From positions 1 to 64,000 of the forward strand of contig JAANDG010000566.1 of assembly GCA_036852015.1 (NCBI GenBank): a stretch of DNA of 64,000 nt. Direction: 5' to 3'. Each line of letters starts with the position of its first letter. Within the stretch, counting starts at the first letter, position 1. A program made the translations under genes and the position numbers. Shown here piece after piece: positions 1 to 13,153 of the stretch. Origin of the DNA: Pelodera strongyloides (taxonomy: Eukaryota > Nematoda > Chromadorea > Rhabditida > Rhabditidae). A model generated the notes under the pieces. It saw nothing but the letters and a program-made list of their open reading frames with translations, ran no database searches and had not been told where the DNA came from.

Positions 1-140
1 AAATTTACGCAGTGCTAGTTGCTAGTTTTACTTGCAGTGTCGAATTGAACAGTGGCTTGTCAAGCAGTTCTTATTTATTTGATGAAACACGAACGTTTTA
101 CACTTTAAAATAATAATAATAATTTGTTGATTTTTTCCAG

Positions 141-3100
141 GATTTCGCCGTTGTCGACGTGCAAATTGATGCGGTGGATAATCTGCAGTGTATCTGGTGT
201 GGAATGATGTTGGACAAAAGGACAATTGCAATGCATTTTATTCAAGTTCATCAGGATGACATTGAAGTGCCTAATTGTGCACTTTGTATTGAGGTGGGCA
301 ATTATTGTTAATTATCACCAGTTGGAAGTGTTTCATTCCATAGCCGGGAACGGGGGAACTAATTATTTAATGGCAATGTATGTTTATGTTTGTTTAATTG
401 TTTTCCGAATTTCCGATGAAGAGCCAAGATAAAGCAAGCTAACTGAGATACACACGTGAGGATGCGTGATACGGACTGTTAAGTGTGTTATGTTTCACTC
501 ACGTGTTATTCACAATCGCTTAATTGTAATAATGTTTCGCGGTGGAGCGTGTCGACTTTCAAGTAGAAGATATGATAATTGAAAGATTGACAAATTGACA
601 AGTAATAGCTTTAAGATTAACAAACAATTTCTAATTAACTTATGTGGTCTTGTCTTCCAGGAACTTGTCGTCAACGCTTGTTTGCTCGAACAATTTGGTG
701 AAGAGTTTGAGGTTTCAATGCCCGACGAACGACATTACTACTGCCAGAAATTGGACGACAAATTTACGAGTGAAACGCAATTGCAGAAGGTAAGTATACA
801 TTTTACTTTATACGTTCTTCTTTTGTTTCTGTGTAAAAAACAATCCCGGCGCGGTTTGTCTCAACGTCACATTGGTCTATGTGGCTTACAGCGTGATCCT
901 TATTTGAAGGGATCTATGTGAAGATAATAAAGTTCGTGATTGCCCCCCGTGAAAATTGTCAATCCGGCCGAAGGGGGTAACCCGGGTAACACCTCCCGAA
1001 AAGTTGAGCTGCGGACCAAAGTTACGCCCTATGGTGAAGTAATTACAGTGTTTTTCAGGCGGTTGAGCAAAAACTTTTCCCCTCTGGTTCTGGTGGAACT
1101 ACTACCACAACAACCAATGAATCGGAATCACTAGATTCCAATGGGGTAAGTCAAATTAAATATAAAGAAGATATTTTATTATCAAATCAAGGTTGAGCTG
1201 AGCAATGAAGAAAATACTATTGTGGTTTTTAATGCCTTGACAATGTTTGAGAGAGATAGATCACTATATCAATGGCACTGGCGCATTAGTGTGTGAAATT
1301 GTGAAAGACATCGTCTTAGAATAAAAATCATGTTTGTGCGTGAAACATAACAAAATGAATGACATGGAGAGTAGTGATGTGATAATGTGTTGATTCGACC
1401 CTCTGTAAATAAAGCAAAGTTGTGTTCTAGAATAAACAACGGCTAACAAACAGTCAGATGCGTTATGGAAAGAATCACAAACGGAAGCGTTGTTTCACAG
1501 CGCCACAATTGAGGTTTGTCATGGTTTTCTATTATCGAACGTTTGTTTTATATTATACCTTCTTTGTTTCTTGGTTAGCTTAGTTAAGTGCTGTCCCAGT
1601 GTTGCTGTTTACAGTAAATTATAAGAATTATTTGTTTTATATTTCTCTGTTAGCTATACTAGTTTAAGTGGTTACCTTTTTGTTTGATATTGTATTTCGC
1701 CACCCAGATTAAATATGTGTCCACACTTCTACTGTAAATTTTGCTAAGGATTTTACCTCCGTCGTGGTAGGGGGTTTATCTATCGTTGGCTAACTGTACA
1801 TTTACTGTGTAATGACCTGGTCGGTGTTTGTCAACAACTGGTTTTAAGTTTGGTTTAAAAAAAAAAGTGTTTAGGCAATGTGCTCCGCCGGTAAACTCGC
1901 GCTACATAACAGTGGAGGCGTGTGGTTTCTGGAGATGTCGTCTTTGCGGTGAACCTATTTTGGCCGCAGTCATGTCTTCTGGTTGTATCAAACACTTTAA
2001 CGAAGCCCACCCTGATCAGGCACCCGGACTCAAGTTTGAAGTGAACAAGGTAAGGTTTTTAACATTAAAGCTGTATGGTATGTTGTTTGTGAGGCATGTG
2101 CGGTACAACTGTATTCCCATGGTTTATATGCAAAGTGCGGAGCGGAAATGTAGCGGTCTAGCATGGGTACGCCTCGCAATCCACATGCCATACCGCTTGA
2201 AGTTATGTGCCGTTAAGTATTACGTATTTCATAGTCAGTGCCTGTTTTACCTTATTTGCATGTAGCACGTTTTTTCTCGTTTTTTACTTATTGTTAGAAA
2301 GGGAGCACCAGACAGGGCAGACTCGCTGGCTGGCTTAGGCTATAGCCTATCTGAGTATTTTCACTTAACTCACGCTTTTGTATGTAGACCCGTTTGGAAT
2401 ACATGTCGGATGGATGCATGGAATTGGTGGCCCCCAATTTAGTCGAATGTCTCTTGTGTCAGTTGTGTATCGGTCTGCATAAGCCGTACAATTTGTGCAG
2501 GTCAGTAGTTTGGTTATTTTGCGCTTCTTTATGTCTGTAGACGTAGACTTACGCACCGTGTTTATGCAAGCCTTATATATTTTGGCTGTCAAAACTTTCT
2601 GGTAATTTGTGGTACTAAGTACCGTATGTTTATTTTTCACGGAAGCGGTATTTGAACTATCAATCTACTAGTGATATGTGATTATAAGGTATGGGAATGA
2701 GCTGTTCATTTTTTGAGACTAAGTGTCGTGTTTTTTTGAGAAAAGTTCTTTCAGAGGTGTCCGTCATCTGCAGAAGAATCACAAGGAAATGATGCCAGAA
2801 TTTCATGCGCAATCGGTGAGTTTGTTTATTGTATCTAATGTTTGGTCTAATTACAGATTAGCTAATGAGCTAATTATTAAATAGTTTATGGGCTTATCCG
2901 GCTTATAGATTGGCGTTTTGCACTCTTGTTGCTCTTTCTGCATTAGTTATCTGATAGTTAGTAATTAGTTAGTTTGCGTACATTTCTAGTAATAAAAATG
3001 CGAGTATGCGAGTAGGATAGGAGTAGACAAGTCACTCCTACAGTAGTATGGTAACTATTTTTCCTAATTGCATTCTCGTTCAGTACGTGCCAGTGGATGA

Positions 3101-5816
3101 CCTTCCACCATTACAGAAAATGGCGAAACGGAAATCGTGTCTTCTAACTTCGGATACGGCAAATGAGAAGGTAATTGCTTTTGTTTGTTTTTGGGAAAGT
3201 ACCTGCTTGTTTCTTTTTCTTTTTATTATGATAGAAGATCGAACAACATGTCATCAGGGCTTGTCCGTATTAGTTAAGTTTCAGTTAACTATAATTTTTG
3301 TGTGCAGTATGATTTGGTTTATGCCCTTTCGTGAAATCTCCTAGCTAGGAGTACTCATTGTGGGTAGACGTAGGGCTCCTAGGGGTACATTATTGTATCT
3401 CGTAGATGGATCTTACTATCTTTACCTTAGCCACTAATGTAAGGTTATGTTTTGTTTTAAATAAGTGTAATTATCATACCATTTTTGATTTTCAGCCACT
3501 GACTACCTCGTATCCTCGCACAAGACTATCGACACGGTTTGTTCGAGCGAACGGAGCGACTGAAACTGTATCTTATGGCTCCGATTCCGATCCGAATCAA
3601 ATTGCCACAGACGAGCACGTCGAACAGGAGATAACAGAAACAATTGTGGAGTCGGGAGGTGAATCACAGGTTGGCAATTGTATTTTGGTTTATTTATTCA
3701 TGTACATTTCCGGCGTTATTTTATGATTTTATGAGCGTTTTGCTTCTCAAAGTGTGGGCATTTCAAGTAAGTGCGTGGAGTTTTTCGATTTATACATATC
3801 TATGTACAATATATATTAGTATCCTCACACACCTCACCTCCACGTTTGGTGTAAGTAAGAATGAGTTAATGACTAGAGTTACGACCAGATATTGAGCTAT
3901 GTATGTTTATCCTGTCGAACTTGTACATCGTGTAGATATGTTCTCTACGTTGGGGAGGCTATTAATTTAGTGCCATACTTTCGAGGGGAGGCTCTAATTT
4001 ACGCTTTAGGGACAACAGTTTGGCACGTCCGAGTTTGACCAGTTCGTTGGCGATGAAACCTTGGAAGTGGAAGACAAGGATGAGGTTTGGTTTGATTTTT
4101 GGTTTTATTTTTTCATGCAGCACCAACTTCTGTCTTCTGTTTCAATGAATTGACGCCTCAGCCTCACTCTGTGCCTGGTCATTAAAGCGAATTACCGGCG
4201 CATCGTGGGAAACGCATCGTGGCAAATGAATTCTTACGGTATTTATGCTAATTTGATCGAATTCAGCACGATTTTTTATTCTAATTTATGTTCATTTGCA
4301 TAAGTTGCATAAAAATGCTGATCTACTCGATGTGCTACAAAAACGGGCAGATATTTCGCTTTAAAGGGAGAGGCCCATGAGAAAAAAGTTCTCCTTAATT
4401 TACTTGCACAGAATGTCCGGAATTTCAGAAATGTTACTGTGAAAACCGCATTGCGTGAAGCCTCGAACTCGCAGAGTTATTCCCCGGCAAGCAGTTCGGC
4501 TAGGTACCGTAGTCAGCAACGTCAAAATTCGTTTTTACGGTTTATATCCGTTCATTTGCATTCTTTCTTTATATAAGAATGGTCAAACGAATAAAGATCA
4601 TTCCTACAACTATAAAGAGGCGTTTGCAATACAAGAATGCCCTAAAAGCGAGAGAATTGATTCTGACTACGGTACCTGGCCGAACTCTTTGCCAGGGAAT
4701 AACTCTGTGAGTTCTAGGCTTCAAGCAATGCCGTTTTCACAGTAATATTTCCGAAATTCCGGACATTCTTTAAAATAAATCGAGGAAAACTTTATTCTCA
4801 TGGGCCTCTCCCTTTAAGTGATGCGTATAATCACATTGGAACACGATATTTTCCATATTTATGGAGTCTTTTGCCCTGGACATCCAAATCTTTATTATAT
4901 TATAACGGTTTATTGCTAAAACGGCAAGTACAAAATAACGCGCGAAAATAAGAACCAACGTTAGTTATAGGCTTATGAATTTATTATAGGCTTACGAATT
5001 GCCTCCCGATGAGGTTTCAACATTGTCAATGGAATTAGGTCTGGATCCTAGAGAGGTGCAGATGTTTAAGAAGGCTGATGGAACAATCTTTGTCAAACAG
5101 GTAAGGAAAACAGCTGGATTTTAAGGGATTTATGAATTCAGTACTTAAATTTGCGTGATTTATATCGCGATAAATCACGTAACTTCAAATGTCCCGAAAT
5201 GTAAAGCTTGTAAGGATAACATGTGTAGCTGTATTGTATTTATAAGTTGATTTGGTTGCATCCGACTTCGAGAGTACTGTACTGTGCTGCACGAATATAC
5301 TGTACTTTTGTTTTCAAATTTCAACCACGTCTCGTTTTTGCTAATCGGGCACAATGATAATTGAGAGGGGGGGGGGGGGGGATGGAGCCGTGTGTAGTAG
5401 TTGGTCTGGTAAATCTCATTCGTTGTAGTTTTGCACGGCGACTTCGAAGTTTGTACACAGAGAGGACGACTTGACCATTGTCGAGGACGAGCGTGAATTT
5501 AATAATGAACACTTGACTGGTACGGGTACGATACCACTGGCAACAATGAAGGTGAGATCGGGAGTTTATGACATGTGTGGCGTGGTGGTGGTAATACATT
5601 ATGTTTCAGCCACTAAACTAACGGACGGTTGACAATGCTATGTACTTATCTTGTTTTATTGCTGGGAACTGACTGGAAATGGAAAATTGGAAAATAGATG
5701 TGAAATCTTTTTTTTAGAACACTGTAGAGGAAAACAGCGCTTATGATGGAGATAGATATGATGTTGAACAACTACTTATGCAAATGATTGCTGAGGTGGT
5801 CGGGCGAACAAGGTGA
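141..5816 (+). CDS. C2H2 zinc-finger protein, 3' part (12 exons)
   Basis: Exons: 141-293, 661-789, 1059-1145, 1849-2049, 2388-2500, 2755-2815, 3084-3170, 3496-3669, 4019-4084, 4990-5100, 5429-5551, 5718-5816 (stop TGA). Almost all introns are phase 0 and the frame stays open for about 467 residues; the start lies before the window. Visible zinc ligands: CIWC with HFIQVH (residues about 17-37), CALC (46-49), CRLC with HFNEAH (about 153-177), and CLLC with HLQKNH (about 211-237), the last split by the 2501-2754 intron. The second half is acidic and lacks fingers (for example EDDLTIVEDE). By family knowledge such proteins bind DNA or RNA in the nucleus; the target cannot be inferred. The finger spacing is irregular rather than the tandem KRAB-type array, and I do not recognise an orthologue. 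The intron 4085-4989 carries two nested MITEs. The weakest borders are 1849 (acceptor AAG) and the donor after 3669. Confidence 0.75.
4182..4365. mobile_element. Palindromic MITE, family CCGGCCGG
   Basis: Starts ATTAAAGCGAATTACCGG and ends ATATTTCGCTTTAAA, with a terminal inverted repeat and an AT-rich centre (TTCTTACGGTATTTATGC, TTATGTTCATTTGCAT). It lies in an intron of the zinc-finger gene. Other copies: 17338-17512, 42882-43041, 47164-47350, 49706-49880, 50155-50339; a truncated end lies at 38822-38841. No coding capacity, so non-autonomous. Confidence 0.8.
4364..4818. mobile_element. Fold-back/MITE element, family AGAGGCCCATGAGAA
   Basis: The left arm reads AGGGAGAGGCCCATGAGAA and continues through AATGTCCGGAATTTCAG; the right arm carries the same sequence reversed, ending in CATGGGCCTCTCCCTTTAA. 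The arms are about 170 bases each (also GGCTAGGTACCGTAGTCAG against CTACGGTACCTGGCC) around an AT-rich centre. It abuts the preceding MITE directly. It has no protein-coding exon; open frames inside are incidental. A single-arm copy lies at 7668-7822. Confidence 0.75.
5357..5382. repeat. Poly-G tract
   Basis: A run of about 17 G within the intron upstream of the exon at 5429; simple repeat. Confidence 0.8.
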
Positions 5817-6837
5817 ATAATCAGTGAGCCGGAGCATGACTAATCCTAATCTGATGTAATTTTGCATTTTGTAAAGTGTGTTTTGTTTTTGTTTCCAACA
5901 ACCATCTTTTAGCTCAAGACTACTTTCCATTGCGATTTTGTGTACGTACTTGAGAATCGGGGCAAGATTATTCAGCACGAGATTTTTCATTTATTGCTCG
6001 AAATATGTAGAACTGTAATCAAATCAGTAGTGAATATTAATCAGTCGTTATATTGTATTGCTAAAGTTGCACGCGAGTAAATTAATAATTAATATTGCAT
6101 TAGTAATTATTTAACTTGATTGTTATAACCATCGACTACCAATTGTCTCATTGTTGTTGTGAAATGAATAGGAGTGCAAAATAAACTTTTTTTTATGAGA
6201 TCGGGGTTTTTCAAAATGAATTTAATTTAATAGTTAGGTGTACTACAGTGCATTACTTTGTTTTTCTACGGTATTTTGTTGAAATCCTATAGGCCCATTC
6301 TCAGAGGGACACATAATGGGTATTAGGGGGTTTGAGGGAAAATTTTGGCCGCTCTGAGTTAATTGGTCGATGATTGCAGGGGTACTGTCGCTGTTCCTGG
6401 TTCGAGATAAGACCATAACGTTATCACAACGGGGGAATGTGTCGACCTGCAATGTATGGTGGTATCTTTATAATAGTGCATAGAAAACTGAAGGTTCTCT
6501 TTATGTGTCAAACACTCGGCGATTTTTTCTGAAAAACATGACCATTTGGCGACCGCTATCGGCGGTTTTTCTGTTTTCATAGGATACTTTTTATCATATA
6601 TTTCTACTCTAACATTCGCTGGAATACTGTAGCCTGAATGAAAGCAAGTCTATGCTAGCTTGATCAAGGAGCTTAATTGTAAGAAATAACGGATTGAAGA
6701 AATTTCCACCGACCTGTGCTAGTACAATTGTGTCCGAAGCTGATTGCGCCCCAATTTGTGATGAATATATGGTGGCGACTGAAAAAAAATGAATAGTGTT
6801 TTTATTCAAGTTGCCGCTCAAAAGATAATCCGCCATC

Positions 6838-6965
6838 CTCTAGCTCTAGGGTGCGCGAATGATGTGCGATTCCAGATGGCGCACCTTTCACCCAAAAAAA
6901 GTGTGCGGACTCCGTTTTTTGCGCGGCGTCTGCGCGTTTCATTGTGTTTGTGCTTTATGTAGGAC
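6838..6965. repeat. GC-rich dispersed hairpin repeat (GCGC family)
   Basis: Contains CTAGGGTGCGCGAATG and TTTTTTGCGCGGCGTCTGCG. Related GC-rich segments with TCTAGGGTGCGCGGCGG-type cores and GTGCGCGGCG ends recur at 38636-38760, 42545-42682, 43975-44105, 46185-46405 and 47872-47965. The rest of 5817-8690 shows no supported gene. Confidence 0.45.
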
Positions 6966-7667
6966 ATTATGGGTGCTTGATTTATAAACGGACTAAAGCC
7001 GAACAAATTAATAAAATGCGCTAACATTGTCCTGTTACTGTGGGCGCGAATTGCCAATCCATGGATCGGTCTCCGTTTATTCTTAATTGTCCGATTATCG
7101 ATCGAGGTTGGTAGGAAGAAGTGTATGCAAATTGGAACTGACTTTCCATAGATGAATTAACTACTGAAAAGTTGCCGAGTGAAATATTTCAATTGGATTA
7201 GGTGATGTCAAAGTCACCTGTTCTAATCAAATACATCATAAGGATGAGCAAAGATGTTGTAAGAAACGGTGTCAATTTCATTGATCAATATGGTCTCGTC
7301 AAAATCCACGTGGAATAGAAAATAGGATTGATTTTATTTTTTCATATCAATATGCCGCTCTCGCGCCAACTTTCACGTTTTACCTTCATCCCGGACATCT
7401 AATATCAGAATGAAAATAGTGACTGAACCTTTTCATACAGCGTTCAATAGCTTCGTGTGTGTTTCATTATTTAATCAAGCTATACATTATAAACCTGACC
7501 AACAATGCTGGCGCACTCCATTGCAATAGAAGCACGAAAAAGTGAACCGATACTTTTACGCGTTTCCAGAGGACGGCCGGACGAGAGGAGGGAAATTGCC
7601 TTGAAAATAATCGAAATTGAAATTGAAATTGAAAAAAAGATATAAACCGCAAAAACGTATTTTGACG

Positions 7668-7822
7668 TTTCTGACTAGGGTACCTGGCCGAATGCCGGGG
7701 AATAACTCGGCGAATTCTACGTGCTAAGACGGGTTTCACAGTAATATTTCGGAAATTCCAGACATTCTGTGCAAGTAAATTGGGAAAAACTTTTTTTCTC
7801 GTAGGCCTGTCCCTTTAAATTA
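7668..7822. mobile_element. Single-arm copy of the AGAGGCCCATGAGAA element
   Basis: Matches the right arm of the element at 4364-4818 (GGGTACCTGGCCGAATGCCG, AATATTTCGGAAATTCC, TAGGCCTGTCCCTTTAA). The left arm is absent, so this is a decayed or solo-arm copy. Confidence 0.6.
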
Positions 7823-8691
7823 AATAATTGATCTTGAGGAGGACTTTTTCGGCATGCTGTATACACACACACTAAGAAAATCCATGCTTTTTTGTAGAAA
7901 TGAGACATGACCCTTTAAAATTTCCGGTTATATTTGAGTATTCTAATTTCTTCTGAGTGCATGGGTACTGTCACCCGGCTACACTACTGTAATTTGATTT
8001 ATATTACAATAATGTCGAAAATTGGACCATAGCGGTATATAGTATTTGCCTGAGTATGTAAGTGTAAGGAATTTCAATTCAAGAATTTTTAAAATAAAAC
8101 CAACTTGGTCAACATCAGATAAAAGTGTCTGCAGCATTCTTTTACTAACAAAGAGTATTGCCCAAGTGCCTGCCATATTTGGAGTTACCGAGGGAGGGCA
8201 AGTGTTGATAAACTGAAATGATACACGACATGTCACATTACTAATTCTAAATTTTAGACCCCCTCCATGAACAAGAGAGACCAGAAACCAGAATTTTATG
8301 AGCGTTAGATCTGAAAATTTACGAAATAATGTGCCTAAATTATGGCTTATGGCTATGGCACATGACACATTTTCAATGCCATGAGTCGATGTCAAACGTC
8401 AAAGTGCCCGTAGTTTCAGGTATAAAAAAAAGTAAAAAAAAAACATTTCCTTTCATTATAAAGTTTCATTATATTAATTATTAATTTTAAAATAACATTT
8501 CCCATTGTAACATTTCCTTTCATTATTTCATTATTTCATTATAAAGTACCTCTGAAAGTGAACCAACTGCATTCACAGTCTTTGGGTCCATACTGAACAT
8601 TACATTGTTGTTGTTCACTTCTTCCATGTTGGGGATATGGATGTTGGCAAAGACCTGAAGAAAGTTCAGTGCCCTATACCGTATACTGTAG

Positions 8692-8866
8692 TCTAAGTAC
8701 TATACTGTAGTCTAACTAATATACTGCAGTCTAACTAATATACTGTAGTCTAACTAATATACTGTAGTCTAACTAATATACTGTAGTCTAACTAATATAC
8801 TGTAGTCTAACTAATATACTGTAGTCTAACTAATATACTGTAGTCTAACTAATATACTGTAGTCCA
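8692..8866. repeat. 19-bp minisatellite
   Basis: About nine head-to-tail copies of CTAACTAATATACTGTAGT, nearly perfect in the middle and degenerate at both ends. Confidence 0.9.
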
Positions 8867-9000
8867 CCTATCGAGTGACCTGCATAGTATAAAACATGTG
8901 AACTTTCAATTCCCTTTGTGTAACTCATGTCATGTTGGAGTGCCGCAGATCATCAATAACCCACTAGTACATGTTAATAATTTCGCACATACAGAAGGTT

Positions 9001-9170
9001 AAAGCGAAATGCTAGCCGCTTTGTAAAATTTGCATATGATAAGCAAATCCTATGTATCCTATGCTAATTTTGTACGATCGTCCACGGCAATCGTACAAAA
9101 TTAGCATAGGATACATAAGATTTGCTTATCATATGCAAATATTCCAAAGAGGCTAGCATTTCGCTTTAAA
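9001..9170. mobile_element. Palindromic MITE, family GCTAGC
   Basis: A near-perfect palindrome: AAAGCGAAATGCTAGCC at the left, GGCTAGCATTTCGCTTTAAA at the right, with ATAAGCAAATCCTATGTATCC and its complement inside and GTACGATCGTCCACGGCAAT at the turn. Full copies also lie at 12427-12596 and 39269-39410; a half copy is at 11374-11445. The outermost AAAGCGAAAT is shared with the CCGGCCGG family, suggesting a common transposase. Apart from repeats, 9171-11970 shows no supported gene. Confidence 0.9.
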
Positions 9171-10822
9171 GTACACTGTACATAAGTAAAAGCCCCAAAT
9201 TCCAACCTTTTCCGCAATTTGCCTCGTTGTAAGGGCAAAATTTCTGAAGAAATCCTCTATCGGGTCCGCATTAGAAATCAAAAGAAGGGATAAAATAGTA
9301 GAGAAATAAATCAGCAATTTCATGTTCACATTCTTGGAATTGGACGCATCGACAAATAAATGCTGAAATTAAAAGTATAATATAATTATAGAAACTCACT
9401 CACAAACTCGTGAAAGAAAGGACGATATGGATATACTGATATACAAAACAGTTCTGCAGCCAAATCCTAAATCTATATTCGAAAAAAAATCTAGCAATAT
9501 ATGGGTTTATTTTCTGTTGGCTCAGCCATAAGAGATAATTGGCTTTCGAGAGTGACCGTACCACCAACAAATACGAATGGATTTACAATTTCATTTTACA
9601 GTTTCACGAACATTAAAATCCGGTTTTGGCAGAACCGATCGAATGGATTCACTGTGTGTCAGGTCAATAAAGGGTCATTTATGGTCATAGTTTATTTCAT
9701 ATGCACTTTTACAATTTTACAATTTTACAATAATCAAATAAGTACAACGTGTAAACCAAGGACCCAAGGACAAACTTCATAGTAATTACACTTTTTTTTT
9801 TTTACAAAGATCACAAATCACAAAGATTTTGTTGGAATCGACATCTGTCCGCAAAAGAACACGCCATATCTAATCATATCTAATTTTTTTTGATGAAAAC
9901 CAGTCGTTGGAAAGTCTGGCTACTCATCAAGGGCACAATAATGAATGAGTAAAATCATAAACATTGACAAACTTGATATCTAGCTAAATTTATGTGAATA
10001 AAAGAATGTTGATATTACGTTACGTAACTAGACTTCTACGTAAGTCGCTGATGTATCTAAATAAAGGGAAAACGTTTCTCGATTACCCAACAGTGTTGAA
10101 CGAATACATAAACCAGTTTATCTAGTAGAACGCACAGGTTTTTTTGGATTTGTGCAGATTTGGCAAAAACTAACAATAATCCTAATCCCATCTACAAAAC
10201 GAGACCGAACGATAGGAAATTGCCGAGAATTACAGAAAACAGTTTTCGCTCTTTTTTGTGAATTATATAAAATAAATGATTAATTATATGATTAATTACT
10301 TGATTAAAAAATAGTTATGTAATTTACAAACGACAAATAGCCCGAAGACGTTGAGCAATTTGTCATCTGGAACTCGTCGCCTACTGCTCAGGACCTCTGC
10401 GGAACAAGTCATAAGCTCACTTTGAAACCTGATTGTACCACCCTTGAATAAAGGTGCACGCTCTTGAAGGTGTAAACTATTTTTTTTATTATTTCAACGA
10501 CTGCGCTTCCGCGGGTTCTGTTAATAAAGAGCATGTCAAGAGGAATTCTGCGCAGAAAGGCATCTCCTGGCGCAGACTAAGTAAATCTCGAAAGGCGCCC
10601 AATACAGTAAACCCATAAAAATGGCGTCAGAATAAAATATTTGAGATTTTGTCATAAACGTGAACAAAACCCGCCGCAACGCACGCAAACGGGTGCGTTG
10701 CGGTGAGCCGGTAATTCAAACCGTCCCTTGGACAGCCATTTGGCTTAGCTTTGTCCACACGACTCGAATCCCATACTGAAGAGTTTTTTTGGAGGGGTTT
10801 GAAATTGTTTTTCTTCTTATAT

Positions 10823-10855
10823 GAAAGTTTTTTTTTTTTTTTTTTTTTTTTTTTT
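10823..10855. repeat. Poly-T tract
   Basis: A run of about 30 T, the tail of a simple or retroposed repeat; open frames across it are artefacts. Confidence 0.85.
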
Positions 10856-10944
10856 GTTTATTTTTATTTTCACTTTCCTTACCTTCAAAACGCAAGCTTT
10901 TTTTTGAGCCCAACATGCAAAACCGGCTTGACATTCCCTTTAAG

Positions 10945-11445
10945 TGTAGCGACGTGCAATTTCTCCTTTACTTTGATTTTCAGACCAAAAACGAGAAACA
11001 GTTAAAGAAAAACTAGTTTATATCTACTATTCAATCTTTTGTATTGCATATACATACGACTTACGATGTCCAACAATAGAAAGCTTAGTCCGAGATGCTA
11101 AACGAGTTATTTGCCACACAAAACTACATACAATAATAATCAAAACAATAATAATTACAGTTCTAGAAACGTATGATATGCTGTGTTAAAAGTAACAAGT
11201 CAACAATGTAACATATAACAATGATCAATAACAACATACAACATGCCAACAACTGAGAAACCAAGGATACATTAGTAATTCTGAGACCAACAAAACAACA
11301 AAAAAGGCTAACCATACAAATCAACGTCTACAAACTAGATCAATCCGGCAAAATATTAGATCTACACTTGTTTTAAAGCGAAATGCTAGCCCCTTTGGAA
11401 AATTTGCATATGATAAGCAAATCCTATGTATCATATGCTACTCTT
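10945..11445. repeat. Dispersed 430-bp repeat, copy 1
   Basis: From GTAGCGACGTGCAATTTC to the half MITE at 11374, this block matches 38880-39290 (shared TGATTTTCAGACCAAAAACG, TTACGATGTCCAACAATAG versus TTACGATACCTAACAATAG, AATCCGGCAAAATATTAG). Both copies are followed by the GCTAGC-family MITE, so the MITE was inside the block before it was copied. Confidence 0.8.
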
Positions 11446-11981
11446 TGGTCTGGAATACACATTCTCTGTTTATTCTATGCTAAAATCTGTTTCAGTGCCT
11501 AACGCATAATGAAATTTTCGAGTTAAAGCATACGTGAAATGCCCAGTTCGGTTATTACAAAGGCCTAGTTTGAGCATAAGCTCTGCATATGGTAAATTTT
11601 TTTATAGCAACCGATCCAACTATTGTTCTCTTTTCCTAGTTTTAAAGTAGGATGAAACCCAAACATACCATTCAAGGACTCTTTTCCACGATAAAATTAT
11701 CTATCGTGTTTTATCAAAAAATGCCCATTCACATACTACATATATTGACACATTCCGTAGAGGCCTCGTCTTAGTCAATAATCCAAACTTTTTCTCACAA
11801 TTAGTAAAAAAGCCTTTTCACATGCATCGTGCATGAATAAACACTGCCGATGTCTATGATTTCTCCTTCTTGGCTGGAATTGCGAGAAACCAGCCGTACC
11901 ATTGAATCGGGCATGAGAAAAAAAATACAGAAATACAAAACAAGCCAAATTGACTGTTAATTAAACATCTTGTCGATCTAG

Positions 11982-12370
11982 TTGATGTCCCACGAGCAGG
12001 AGGGTCGCTTCCAGCAGTGCCGTGACATGCTAATGTTGAAACACCAGGTTGAACTGGATTGCGGCATTGCCATCAATTTCCTACTGTTGAGAAGATGCAT
12101 CGAAAGAAAGACTAAAATTACAGCAATTATCGTTCAAGGTTTTATAATATTTGATTTTAATTCTTTATCAATATTTCAATATTTCGGGAGGTTCACCATA
12201 GTCTGCCAACAGTGTCTGGCGCAAGTAAGATGAGCGAAAAAAAATCCATTTTTGGCCGTTCAGATGACTGAAAAGGAAAATTTTAATACTTAAAGAAATT
12301 GAAAAAATACACTAATTTTTTTCGGGTTTTCTCAGCGCTTTCTCATGTTTTTGCATTGAAAAAAAAAATA

Positions 12371-12402
<32 letters not shown>

Positions 12403-13007
12403 TTTTTTTCTTTCTTTCGGACATCTTAAAGCGAAATGCTAGCCCCTTTGGAAAATTTGCATATGATAAGCAAATCCTATGTATCCTATGCTAATTTTGT
12501 ACTATCGTCCACGGCAATCGTACAAAATTAGCATAGGATACATAGGATTTGCCTATCATACGCAAATTTTCCAAAGGGGCTAGCATTTCGCTTTAAGGGC
12601 GCGTTCGGGATGAGTTTTCCGAAAGGTTCTCATGCAAATTCATCGTTCGAGACGGACATTTTGGAAACGTTCTAATGCTAGGAGAAAGCCAAAAATACCG
12701 TATGAATTTGCATGTTAAAAATGCTAATTCATAAATTTGCATGTTTAACATGCAAATTCGTACTATATTTTTTGCTTTCTCCAGAACGTTTCCAAAATGT
12801 GCATCCCGAACGATGAATTTGCATGAGAACCTTTCGGAAAACTCATCCCGAACGCGCCCTAAAAGCGCCCTAACCTAATAAGCCATTTTACACATTTGGC
12901 AGATTTGACTATAGATTATGCGATATGCAAATATGACGTCATGAAATTAGCAGGGAATTTGTATGGAATTCATTTCTTTCGTACATGCACAGAAGGGAAA
13001 AAAAAAG

Positions 13008-13084
<77 letters not shown>

Positions 13085-13088
13085 AATG

Positions 13089-13153
<65 letters not shown>

